Both the position numbers and the translations under genes were made by a program. From Spirochaetota bacterium (GTDB lineage Bacteria > Spirochaetota > Spirochaetia > Treponematales > Treponemataceae): DNA of 50,612 nucleotides. A model generated the notes under the pieces. That model had not been told where the DNA came from. It saw nothing but the letters and a program-made list of their open reading frames with translations, and did not search any database. Where the stretch lies: positions 1-50,612 of the forward strand of contig JAEZST010000014.1 of NCBI GenBank assembly GCA_023443865.1, in the 5' to 3' direction. Positions 41,184 through 49,900 of this stretch are shown here, piece by piece. Each line of letters starts with the position of its first letter. The stretch's first letter is position 1.

Positions 41184-41519
41184 TTAGGCGCGCAGGCCGA
41201 TATTCGCCTTCGCCTCGGGGCATTGAACGTGAAAATCCGCGACCTGCTTGCACGGATATTCCGCGCAGTCCCCGCACGAGGCAAGGTTCTTGCCCAAGGC
41301 GCAAAGCCGCATGCCGCATTCGGAACAGTGCCCGATCTGCACGCCGTCCGTGGCCAGGCAGCCGTGGCAATTGATCATTTCCGGCGTGAAGGCGAAACCG
41401 TACGCCGTAGCCCACTCGGCGGCGACCTTTTTTCGCAGTTCGTCGTCGTTGTTCTTCGAGGCGATAAACGCGCCGCAGGTCGCGCAGTCCAGTCCGCAAA
41501 TTCCCAATACCTTGTTCAT
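41184..41519 (-). CDS. DUF3795 Cys-rich protein
   Basis: 111-aa cytoplasmic protein with the DUF3795 Cys pattern: CGLDCATCGAF at the N terminus, CHGCLA, CSECGMRLCAL, and CGDCAEYPCKQ near the C terminus, which together could hold zinc or an Fe-S cluster. Function unknown. ATG follows GGAGGA. It ends one base after the convergent NtrC-type gene (41182). An inverted repeat TGACAT-CTC-ATGTCA (41570-41584) lies upstream at the end of the next gene. Confidence 0.85.
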   Translation of the reverse strand: MNKVLGICGLDCATCGAFIASKNNDDELRKKVAAEWATAYGFAFTPEMINCHGCLATDGVQIGHCSECGMRLCALGKNLASCGDCAEYPCKQVADFHVQCPEAKANIGLRA

Positions 41520-41581
41520 ACTTCGTCCTCCATCGGGTTTATTCTTACGCGATTATCCCATGGGAACCATGACATCTCATG

Positions 41582-43501
41582 TCAGTATTTTTCCGAAAAA
41601 CCGATTTTTTCCAAAAAGGGCGCGAGCGGAAGGCCGGCGCCGTTAAGCGGAAAGGCGACCGTCGGGTCGTCGGCCCACGCGTAGCGGAGCATGCGGTCTC
41701 CCTCGCGGGCGGCGGTTTCTATCTCGACCGTCGCGTTCCCGTCGCCTGCGTCCCCCGCCGTTATTCCCGTCGCGGGGCGCCACGCCCCCGCCTCGTCGCC
41801 GATCTCGAAGCCCGCGATGCGGCCGCCCGAAAGGCCGCGGGCCTGTATCAGTTCCACCCTGATTTTTCCGTCCGCCGCCTTCGTGACCGCCACCGGGTGC
41901 GGCCCCTCGGCTTCCAGGTCCGCCTCCCCATAGGCGATCTTCCGCGCGAGCAAGGCGAATCTCCGGGCGAGTTCCTTCTTGTTCGCGGGATGCAGGTCGT
42001 TCCATTCCCCCAGGTCCACGGCGCTGGTCATGCCCGTGCCGGGCACGGAGCGGCATTCCCGCTGGGCTTCCCGGATCGCCGGCCAACCGTTGGCGCGGTT
42101 CAGGAAGACCGGGTCTCGGTAATTCGCCAATTGCGTATAAAGGAAGGGCAGGTTGTCATCGCCCCAGGCGCGCCGCCAACACTCTATCGCGGCGCGGAAG
42201 AGCGGCCCGTATCCCGCGGGATTGCCGGTATTCGACTCGCCCTGGTACCAGATCACGCCCCGGATCGGCAAAAGCGACATGGGCGCGGTACGGGAGTTAT
42301 AGAGCCCCGTGGGGAGCCATTCCATGAAGGTTTTTCCCGCCAAGGGTTCCATTGCCGCGCCTCTTTTAAACTCGCACGGGCCTCCCAGCTCAATCCTCGG
42401 CAGGGTGTTTTCCCCTTCCCAGGAAAGGTCGTAGCGTTTTCCGGGAATAAACCGGGCGGGGCCTTCCTCGCTCACGATTCGGACCATCAACTCGTTCTTC
42501 CCTTCCCGTATCACGCCTTCGGGAACGGCGTAACGGCGGGGCGGGTAGCGGTAGCCCGTGGAACCGACCTCAATGCCGTTAATCCAGGCGCGGTCGGAAT
42601 CCACCAGGGTTCCCAGCCTGAGCCGCGCCGCCGCCCTCGCCTGCGCCGGGGTGGCGTGGAAGAAGCGGCGAACCCACACGGAACCGGGACCGTCGCCCAG
42701 GGTCCCGTCGCCCCGTCCCTCGGGTATGGAACAGGGCGCCCAGAGCTCGCCGTGCCACTCGAGCCGCTCGGTCACGCCCGCGTCCGAGTCCAGCCCGGGG
42801 TCGGCCCGGTTCAGCGCGTCGTACCAGCGCGCGATTCGCCGCTGGTCCTCTTCGGCGGTATGGGAGCGCCAGGAATCGTTTCGCGCGTTCGAGAAACCCT
42901 GCGCGAATTCGGGAAAGCGGGAAAGGGTTTCCCTATCAACCCATGCCTCGACCGGGCTCCCGCCTATGGCGATGAGCCTGATTCCCACGGGCACGTTCAG
43001 TCGTTCCCTGATAAGCGAGGCGAAGCGGTAGCCCAGGGCCGAAAAGGTCCCGATCTCCGGCCCGTCGGCCCGCCGCCAGCGACCCTTGGGCATATCCGCC
43101 TTCGGATGGTGAAATTCCGGGTTGACCGGGGCGCTGAATTCCCTGATATCGGCGGGCCTCGTTTCGGCCAGCGCCTCGCCCGGCCACGGGGACGTCCGGT
43201 CCAGGGGCAATTCCATGTTCGACTGTCCCGCGGCCACCCATACCTCGCCTACGAGAATATCGGTAACCGTCAGCCGGGAGTCCCCCGCGCTTACGGTGAG
43301 CTCATGGGGCCCTCCCGCGTCCATGGCGGGAAATTCCGCCGACCAGCGGCCGTCCGAGGGTACGGCGCGGGACTCGCCGGCGAAAGTAACGCGAACTTCC
43401 GCGTTTTTCGGCGCCGAGCCGAAAAAGCGGATGGGTTTATTCCGCTGAAGGACCATGGAATCGGAAAAGAAGGAAGGAAGGACGAGTTCGTTGTCGTTCA
43501 T
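41582..43501 (-). CDS. Sialate O-acetylesterase-like SGNH esterase, cytoplasmic
   Basis: 639-aa deacetylase of the SASA/SGNH type. Nucleophile Ser in WVAAGQSNMELP, oxyanion-hole elements IRLIAIGGSPVEAW and VIWYQGESN, catalytic Asp-x-x-His in WNDLHPANK. A jelly-roll insertion splits the esterase domain (about residues 200-380), as in the two-lobed forms that also include xylan acetylesterases. No signal peptide, so it probably de-esterifies imported, acetylated oligosaccharides (inference; sialate versus xylan not decided). No Shine-Dalgarno; TACAAT ends 6 bp before the ATG. Confidence 0.88.
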   Translation of the reverse strand: MNDNELVLPSFFSDSMVLQRNKPIRFFGSAPKNAEVRVTFAGESRAVPSDGRWSAEFPAMDAGGPHELTVSAGDSRLTVTDILVGEVWVAAGQSNMELPLDRTSPWPGEALAETRPADIREFSAPVNPEFHHPKADMPKGRWRRADGPEIGTFSALGYRFASLIRERLNVPVGIRLIAIGGSPVEAWVDRETLSRFPEFAQGFSNARNDSWRSHTAEEDQRRIARWYDALNRADPGLDSDAGVTERLEWHGELWAPCSIPEGRGDGTLGDGPGSVWVRRFFHATPAQARAAARLRLGTLVDSDRAWINGIEVGSTGYRYPPRRYAVPEGVIREGKNELMVRIVSEEGPARFIPGKRYDLSWEGENTLPRIELGGPCEFKRGAAMEPLAGKTFMEWLPTGLYNSRTAPMSLLPIRGVIWYQGESNTGNPAGYGPLFRAAIECWRRAWGDDNLPFLYTQLANYRDPVFLNRANGWPAIREAQRECRSVPGTGMTSAVDLGEWNDLHPANKKELARRFALLARKIAYGEADLEAEGPHPVAVTKAADGKIRVELIQARGLSGGRIAGFEIGDEAGAWRPATGITAGDAGDGNATVEIETAAREGDRMLRYAWADDPTVAFPLNGAGLPLAPFLEKIGFSEKY

Positions 43502-43507
43502 GCCCTT

Positions 43508-43550
43508 ATTGTAGCCTCCGCGCGCCCCGGGCGCCAGCGGTAAATTACCG
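43508..43550 (-). promoter_or_regulatory. Promoter of the esterase gene with an adjacent palindrome
   Basis: TACAAT (43508-43513) ends 6 bp before the ATG. TGGCGC (43531-43536) is 17 bp upstream of it. The palindrome CGGTAAATTACCG (43538-43550) touches the -35 and is a candidate operator for the neighbouring WYL regulator. Confidence 0.5.
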
Positions 43551-43609
43551 GATGGGTCCCCGCCCGGCGCCGGATTCCCGAGCCGCGCTTCGGCACGCTC
43601 TCTCCCCGT

Positions 43610-44530
43610 TCAGTCTTCCTCGAGCAGGGCCCGTGCCCGGGCGCGGACCGCGTTTCTCAGCGATTCCGGCCTGAGCACGCGAACGGGGGCGGGTAGGCCG
43701 AGAATAAACGAAACGCTCCAATCGTTCACCGGCAGGTCGGTCTCTATCCGCAATCGCCCCGAGCCGTCGGTGAACATATCCGTTTCGGAGAAGAATTCCG
43801 CGAATCGGCCCGCCAGGCTTCCGTCGGCGAGGAGGGTTACCGGCTCGATCTCGGTTTCCGCCCAGGCTTCACGCCAGGGCCGCTCGTCCAGGTTCGCCTC
43901 CGGCCCCGTCCTTCGGCGCTCCAGCGCGCTTACCGACCTCATGCGGGAAATCTTGAATAGCCGCCAATCGGACCGAAGCGCGCACCAGCCGTAGAGGTAC
44001 CAGCCCTCCCATATATGCACCAGGGCGTGGGGCTCAACGGTCCGTTCGGTCACCGCGCCGCTCGAATCCACGTACGAAAAGGCGATTGTTCCGTTTCCAC
44101 GCAGCGCGGTTTCTATCACGGCGATCTTTTCCCGGTTGGCCGGGCCCGGCGAAAGCTCTATAAAGGTATGGCTTTTGGGTACGCGTACCCCCTTCGACTC
44201 GGAATCCTTCAGGGCAAGGGAGAACTTTTCAATCAGGGTCCGAACGCCGCGTTCCTGCCCCGCCGAGGCGAGGCTTTCAAGGCCCGCGAGGATATCCTGA
44301 ATCTCCCGCGTGTCCAATACCTGCCCGTCCAGGCGAAACCCCTCCACCAGGGAAAAGCCCCCGTCCCTCCCGGGATTCGAATAAACCGGCAAGCCCGCCT
44401 CGGCCAGCGCCTCCATGTCGCGAAGGATGGTACGGGTCGAAACTTCCAGGCGGCGCGCCAGTTCCCCCGCCGAGATCCGGTCCCGGCCCAGGAGGGCGGT
44501 CAGTATGGCGAGAAGCCGTTCTGCTTTCAT
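43610..44530 (-). CDS. HTH-WYL transcriptional regulator (YafY type)
   Basis: 306-aa one-component regulator: HTH_11 domain (LLAILTALLGRDRISAGELA, RRLEVSTRTILRDMEAL) and WYL ligand domain about residues 140-230 (WEGWYLYGWCALRSDWRLFK), then a WCX-type C-terminal part. ATG at 44530 fits a TATGAT ending 7 bp upstream; a second ATG four codons earlier (44542) lies within that -10. Upstream of the esterase on the same strand and divergent from a GT-B-like gene, both possible targets. Confidence 0.92.
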   Translation of the reverse strand: MKAERLLAILTALLGRDRISAGELARRLEVSTRTILRDMEALAEAGLPVYSNPGRDGGFSLVEGFRLDGQVLDTREIQDILAGLESLASAGQERGVRTLIEKFSLALKDSESKGVRVPKSHTFIELSPGPANREKIAVIETALRGNGTIAFSYVDSSGAVTERTVEPHALVHIWEGWYLYGWCALRSDWRLFKISRMRSVSALERRRTGPEANLDERPWREAWAETEIEPVTLLADGSLAGRFAEFFSETDMFTDGSGRLRIETDLPVNDWSVSFILGLPAPVRVLRPESLRNAVRARARALLEED

Positions 44531-44537
44531 GGGTAGT

Positions 44538-44543
44538 ATCATA
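44538..44543 (-). promoter_or_regulatory. -10 element of the WYL gene, leaderless spacing
   Basis: TATGAT on the minus strand ends 7 bp before the ATG at 44530; no Shine-Dalgarno. TTCGCC at 44561-44566 is 17 bp upstream, a weak -35. Confidence 0.45.
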
Positions 44544-44559
44544 CACCGGCGGGAAACGA

Positions 44560-44588
44560 TGGCGAAAGGGCCCGTTTGGCCTTACAAT
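44560..44588 (+). promoter_or_regulatory. Promoter of the GT-B-like gene, leaderless spacing
   Basis: TACAAT (44583-44588) ends exactly 6 bp before the ATG at 44595. TGGCGA (44560-44565) is 17 bp upstream of it. No Shine-Dalgarno. The WYL promoter faces the other way within the same 65 bp. Confidence 0.5.
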
Positions 44589-44594
44589 CATGGT

Positions 44595-46082
44595 ATGCGC
44601 GATAGCTTCAAAACGGGCAAGACCCTGTACGGCAACGAGATTCCGGACGCGATAGTCCGGAAGGCGGAACGGCGTTTCAGAAAGTACGCCGCGAAATTCG
44701 GCTACGACCCCGCTCTGTCCCCGACCCTTACCTGCGTGGGCGAGGGCTGGGGCTTCGAGGATTTCGGCATACGCACCGTGCGCGACGCCGCCTCCCTCCC
44801 GCCCGGAGCGGGTGAGCCATTCGACGTCGACCGGGGAATGGTGATCGGCACCATCCGCATGGGCTTCGGCCACAGCCGCATGGCCATCGCCATCGCCTCG
44901 GCAGCGCGCGCCCTGGGCTACGATCCCTATTGGCTCGACCTAATGTCCTTCCCGGGAACCGCGGCACGGGACACCATCGAATACCTGGAAGGGCTTTATA
45001 ACCTCGGCTCGCGCGTCTCGCAGCGCTCGAAATTCTTCGATAAATACGTATGGGAATACGTGACCAGCGTGGCCGCCCAAAAACTCACGTTCTCGGTGGA
45101 GGAAGACGCCCTCTCGCGCGTCTTCGTTCCCCTGTACCGCGACGTGCCCAAGGACCTGCCCTTTTTCTCCACCCATCCCTGGACCGGCCACGCGGCCGTA
45201 AACGCGGGGATGAGCGACGTGGTCACGATCATTCCGGATAATTTTCCGTTGGCCTTTCACATCGTGGAGGGAAGCCATCACGTGGCGCAGTCTCCCTCGG
45301 CGTACATGGGCTACCGAACCCTCCATTCCATGGGAGGCCCGGCGGGGCTCACCAGTTCCATGCCCGCCTCCGATATCAGCCTGGTGGGGCACTACGTCGA
45401 CCACGAGATCGTCGCGGGAATCGAGGGCGACTGCGAGGCCCGCCTGCGTCGCATGAAAGACCGGCGCACCCGGCGCTTCCTCCTTACCATGGGCGGCGCG
45501 GGGGCCCAGGTGCTTCGGTTCGCGTCCATCGCGCGGGACTGCAAGGACGCCATCGAGTCGAAAAAGCTCGCCCTTTTCGTCAACATGGGCGACCACAAGG
45601 GCCGTTGGGCCGACCTCGAGCGAAGGTTCCGCGAGGACGGCATCGCCTGGACACTCCATTCCGACTGGAAGGAAAGCCGCGCCTTTATCGACGGCGCCGC
45701 CGAGGGCGACGTGAGCGGCATTCACGTTTTTTTGCACGACGACTTCTATTGCGCCGTGTACGCCACGAACCTTCTCATGCGCGTATCGGACGTGATGATC
45801 ACCAAACCGAGCGAACTATCGTTTTATCCGGTTCCGAAACTGTTCATCCAGCGGGTGGGACGGCACGAGGCCTGGGGCGCGATCCGCGGCTCTGAAATCG
45901 GCGACGGGACCATCGAAACCGCGTCCGAAACCGGCCTTTTCCGCACTTTAAAGCTCCTGACCGAGGAAAGCGACCTGGGCGAGCTGTATTGCGCGAATAT
46001 AATGAGGAATAAGAAAGACGGGATTTACGACGGGGCGTACAACGCGGTTAAGCTTGCCGCCCAATTGCGGAAGAAGGGCTGA
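44595..46082 (+). CDS. GT-B-fold glycosyltransferase-like protein (MGDG-synthase/MurG-like)
   Basis: 495-aa soluble protein. The segment GTIRMGFGHSRMAIAIASAA (about residues 83-102) resembles the glycine loop and first helix of MGDG synthase and MurG-type GT28 enzymes. VVTIIPDNFPLAFHI and LVGHYVDHEI are in the middle; FLLTMGGAGAQVLRFASIA begins the second Rossmann-like lobe; SDVMITKPSELSFYPVPKLFIQ matches the donor-binding C-terminal part. A role in glycolipid synthesis is plausible, since spirochaetes make mono- and digalactosyl or glucosyl diacylglycerol, but acceptor and donor are not known. The ATG is set by the -10 element; the in-frame region upstream overlaps the divergent WYL gene. 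Confidence 0.7.
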   Translation: MRDSFKTGKTLYGNEIPDAIVRKAERRFRKYAAKFGYDPALSPTLTCVGEGWGFEDFGIRTVRDAASLPPGAGEPFDVDRGMVIGTIRMGFGHSRMAIAIASAARALGYDPYWLDLMSFPGTAARDTIEYLEGLYNLGSRVSQRSKFFDKYVWEYVTSVAAQKLTFSVEEDALSRVFVPLYRDVPKDLPFFSTHPWTGHAAVNAGMSDVVTIIPDNFPLAFHIVEGSHHVAQSPSAYMGYRTLHSMGGPAGLTSSMPASDISLVGHYVDHEIVAGIEGDCEARLRRMKDRRTRRFLLTMGGAGAQVLRFASIARDCKDAIESKKLALFVNMGDHKGRWADLERRFREDGIAWTLHSDWKESRAFIDGAAEGDVSGIHVFLHDDFYCAVYATNLLMRVSDVMITKPSELSFYPVPKLFIQRVGRHEAWGAIRGSEIGDGTIETASETGLFRTLKLLTEESDLGELYCANIMRNKKDGIYDGAYNAVKLAAQLRKKG

Positions 46083-46103
46083 GGCGCGGACGGGCGAAGC
46101 GGG

Positions 46104-46817
46104 CTATCTGGCGACCGTGACCACCGAGGCGACGCGGCCGTCTTTGGTGTAGACGCGGTCGTCGTTGTTCGGGTCCTGCAGTTGGTCCGTCCCCTCGAAA
46201 TAGGCGTAATACCAGGTTCCCGGCGGCAGGGGCAAGTCCAGCTCATACCGGCCGGGGGCGATCTCTTCGAGCTCGTACATGAACGGGTCCCACCCGTTAA
46301 AGGTGCCGGCGAGGGTAACTCGCTTGCCGCTTTTGCCTTCCCAGGTAAACCGAACGCAGCCGGACGGCTTTTGGGCGGTCTTAAACACCTCGTAGCTCGG
46401 AACCCGCAGGCGAGAAACGGACATGCCGTTCGCGTAGTCGTATCCCGTCTCCGCGTTTAAGGGGTCCGTTGTCCATAGCCCGTCGATTACCATGCGGTAC
46501 CGTATTTCGGAGGTCTCCGGGGGAATTTCCGCGATGAAGAAGAGCAGGTTTTCCAGCGTTTCCCCGTCGGCGTCGCGGCGGATCAGCCGCTGAAAGGAGT
46601 GCGTTTTCCCGTACCGCTCGAAATCGAAGGCTATCCCGGCGAAACGGGCGTTTCCCGCCGCCGTGAATACCACGTAACGGCCGGAAACCACCGGCTCCCG
46701 GGCGCGGGTAATGCCCGCCATGAGATTATTCAATGTGACCGACTCGATCCCGGCCGCCGATAGCCCCAACGTGGCGGATATGGCCAGGAGAATGCATGCG
46801 CTTTTAAACCGTTTCAT
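46104..46817 (-). CDS. Exported protein with glycogen-binding (CBM48/AMPK-type) domain
   Basis: 237 aa. Signal peptide about residues 1-22 (ACILLAISATLGLSAAG). Residues 30-140 form a beta-rich domain with VLFTA-like strands; residues about 155-237 form an E-set/CBM48 domain: VTLAGTFNGWDPFMYELEEI and PGTWYYAYFEG. No catalytic domain follows, so it is a binding or structural protein outside the inner membrane. Convergent with the GT-B-like gene (21 bp apart) and divergent from the flagellar-collar-like gene. The start has only a weak AAGAAG. Spirochaetes carry several such proteins of unknown role. Confidence 0.75.
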   Translation of the reverse strand: MKRFKSACILLAISATLGLSAAGIESVTLNNLMAGITRAREPVVSGRYVVFTAAGNARFAGIAFDFERYGKTHSFQRLIRRDADGETLENLLFFIAEIPPETSEIRYRMVIDGLWTTDPLNAETGYDYANGMSVSRLRVPSYEVFKTAQKPSGCVRFTWEGKSGKRVTLAGTFNGWDPFMYELEEIAPGRYELDLPLPPGTWYYAYFEGTDQLQDPNNDDRVYTKDGRVASVVTVAR

Positions 46818-46873
46818 GATACTTCTTTACAATCTTCGGAAAATACTTCAAAATCTTGAGAACGTATCCATCC

Positions 46874-46901
46874 TAAAGTCCGCCTTTTGCCTTCCGATAA
46901 T
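46874..46901 (+). promoter_or_regulatory. Sigma-28 (FliA) flagellar promoter
   Basis: TAAAGTCC (46874-46881), 11 bp, then TCCGATAA (46893-46900) matches the FliA consensus TAAAGTTT-N11-GCCGATAA at 6 and 7 of 8 positions with exact spacing. The overlapping GATAAT could also act as a sigma-70 -10. It points at the TPR gene at 46932. Confidence 0.7.
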
Positions 46902-46931
46902 GGGGACAAACGGAGAACCATCAGGAAACAC

Positions 46932-49900
46932 ATGCCCGGCATACACGATCTCGAACTATTCAGGGAAGAACTCACCCGCCTCGGGGACGAACGGGCCGTT
47001 ACCGCGCAACGGGGCGAAACCTTTGAGGAATTGCCCCTGCCGGCGGAAGTCACGCCCGAATCCGCGAATATTGACGTTGAAAGCCTAATTTCCTCCCTGG
47101 GCGCCGAAACCCCCTCCGTTCCCGAAGCCGAGGCCCCCTCGTTCGAGGCGCCCTCGTTCGAGGCGCCCTCGTTTGAGGGCCCCCCTCCCTTTCCCGGCGA
47201 TACCGGCCTTCCCGGGGGCGACGAATCATCAGGCGACCTTTCCGCCCTTGACGATTTGCTCGCTTCCTTGGACCTCGGGGAAACCCCTTCTCCCGAATCA
47301 GGCGCCCTCGGTCCCGATTCCGTCTCCATTCCGCCCGAAGGTATTCCCGATTTTAACGACCTCGGCGGCCTCGGCGAGGATCTCGAGGCCATGGACTCGA
47401 TTGAGCCGCCCGCCGCCGAGCCAGCTGCCGATCTGTCCCCCGAAGACGTTCTTTCCGAGGGCCTATTCAATAATCTTTCCGAACCGGGAGAACTGGATAT
47501 CTCGAACGATTTCTCCATTCCGGATGGCCTGCTTACCGGGTTTGCCGACGAAATTGAGGCGGAGCGGCAAAGCGCGCCCGATTCCGCCGAGCCTTCCTTC
47601 GATTTGGAAGGCCTGGAAGCGCTGGACAACGTCGAGCCTTCCGGCGATACCGATTTCTCCGAAATGGATTTTACCCCCGATTTCGAGGGCATCGAGCGAC
47701 GGGGCGCTCCCGGCGAGGACGAGGCGGTTGCCGAACCGCTGGCGGACTTGGACGATGCGCTCGAAAGCGTCGCGGACGAGGGCGCCGATATTCCCGAGAT
47801 CGAGGATATGGACGTCCCCTCCATGGATTTCGACTTGCCCGATTTGGGTTCTACCCCCGGCGAGCCGGGCGCCGAGGGATTCGGCGTCGGCGACGCTTTG
47901 GACGGTTTGGGCGACTTCAAGCTCGATGCCCTGGAATTGGGAACGGAGGAAGGGGCCCCGGCCGCCCCGGACATTCCCTCCATGGACGAGGCGATCGAGT
48001 CTATGGGCGATTTCTCGGACATGTCCCTTCCGGAGGATTTTTCTTTCCCGGGGGAGGGCCCCGAAGGGGCTGCCGGCGGCTCTGCCGAGCTGGACGGCTT
48101 CGAGGGCTTCAGCCTCGACGAGGACTTCTTAAAGAACACCATCGATTCAGTAGGCGACGAGGAATTCCACATTCCGGGCTTTGCCGATTTCGCGTCGGGA
48201 TCGTTCGATCAAAACCTCGCCGATATCTCCTCTGCCGCCCGGCCTTCGGGCGGCGCCAGAAAGGAAGTGCCCGACCAGATCTCCGACGAGGATCTCGAAC
48301 GGCTCTTCGCGACAATCGCGAAGTATCCCCTCAATCTCCGGATCGGGGTAGAGGAGTATATCGCCGGCGACGCGGGCACGGACCGCCAAAAGATGGAGCT
48401 TGTCCACTCCATTCTCCGCGATACGCCCCTGCGTAAAATCGCCCATATCCTCTCCGATGCCCTCGGCAGGACCATTGACGTCCCGAAGGACTTCGAGAAG
48501 AAGACCTTCGCCGATCTCGAGGAAGAAAAGAGCTCGCTCCGTTACGTTTTCTTCAATAAGGTTCTACCGATATTCACCATGGCGGCCATCGTCGCGGTGC
48601 TGCTTTCCTGCACGGCCTACCTATCCTATCAGTTTATCTATCGCCCCCTGGCCGCCGAAAGCCTGTACCGGCGGGGGTACGCGGCGATCGATAGCGAGCT
48701 GTATACCCAATCGCTTGATCTCTTTAACCAGGCAATCGTGAAATGGGAAAAGAAAAACTGGTACTTTAAATACGCCGAAGCGTACCGGGGCCATCGGCAA
48801 TACATCCTCGCGGAGCGGATGTATCTCGCCCTGCTCGCCCGCTACGACAACGACAAAAAGGCGGGATTGGATTACGCCGGCATGCTCCTGAACGACCTTC
48901 GCAACTTCGAGAAGGCGGAAAGCGTGATCCGGCGCCGCGTACTGGACAATTACGTAAACGACCCCGACGGCCTCATGCTCTTGGGAGATAACTTCCTCGA
49001 ATGGGCCGATGAGGACCCGACGAAATTCGAGGAGGCGCGAAAGAGCTACGCGACCCTCATCGAGCTTTACGGCGAGAAAGACCCCTATCTCGCCCGCATG
49101 CTGCGGTATTTCATACGGACCGACAACCTCGCAGAAGTCCTTCCCCTGAAAGACCGTTTTTTGCCGAAGCGATCCAAGATAGAGGCCCGGGATCTCGTGG
49201 AGCTCGGCGGCTATCTCGTGGACAAGCGCTACGAGCCGAACCCCGGCGACAACGAGGCCCTGCGCGAACGGATCGAGGACCTGCGGGCCGTGCTCGAGCG
49301 GGCGGTAAAGGCCGACGAAACGATCCCGGAAGCCCATTATAATATGGGCCGCTTCCTGATTTACAATTACTATCCCGATCTGGCCTACCGCGCCCTGGAC
49401 CATGCGCGCGGCCTCTTCGAGAAGGCCCCGACCATGACTCCCCGGCGCGTGCTTACCCGCGTCGATACGTTCCGGCTCATGGGCGAATTAAGGCAGAAGG
49501 ACGGGGAATATCTCGACGCCCTCGATCTCTACGCGCGGGGAATCGATCTCTACGAGCGACAGCGCGAAAACGGCTCGGTGCGCCAGGACCGACGGGTAGG
49601 GCTCCTTTACGCGGATTCGGCGGATATCGACTATTTCCTGGTGGACGATTACGGCTCCGCCCTGGGCAAGTACGAGAGCGCCATCGCTGAACTCTACGAT
49701 ACTCCCTCTATCCGCTACCGAGTCGGCTTTTTGGAGTATCGCGGGGGGGATTACGGGAAGGCCTATGACTCCTTCCTGCTTGCCCATGCCGACTTGAGCG
49801 AGGACCGAAACGTGCTGTACGCCTTGGGCAATACCCTCATGCACCGCGACGATATCTTCCTGGCCCAGGGCTATTACGAATTGCTCATGGGATCCCTGGA

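Noticed and set aside
41570..41584. TGACAT-CTC-ATGTCA inverted repeat as an esterase terminator
   Set aside because: It overlaps the stop codon, has only a 6-bp stem and no T-run on the minus strand. It may instead be a site upstream of the DUF3795 gene, but nothing further supports that.
41579..43543. A 654-codon open frame on the plus strand opposite the esterase gene
   Set aside because: It mirrors a real gene with a full esterase motif set on the other strand. Its product is Arg/Pro/Gly-rich with no domain, as expected for antisense frames in GC-rich DNA.
46887..46931. TTG start 15 codons upstream of the FlcA-like gene
   Set aside because: It lies inside the sigma-28 promoter, upstream of the expected transcription start.
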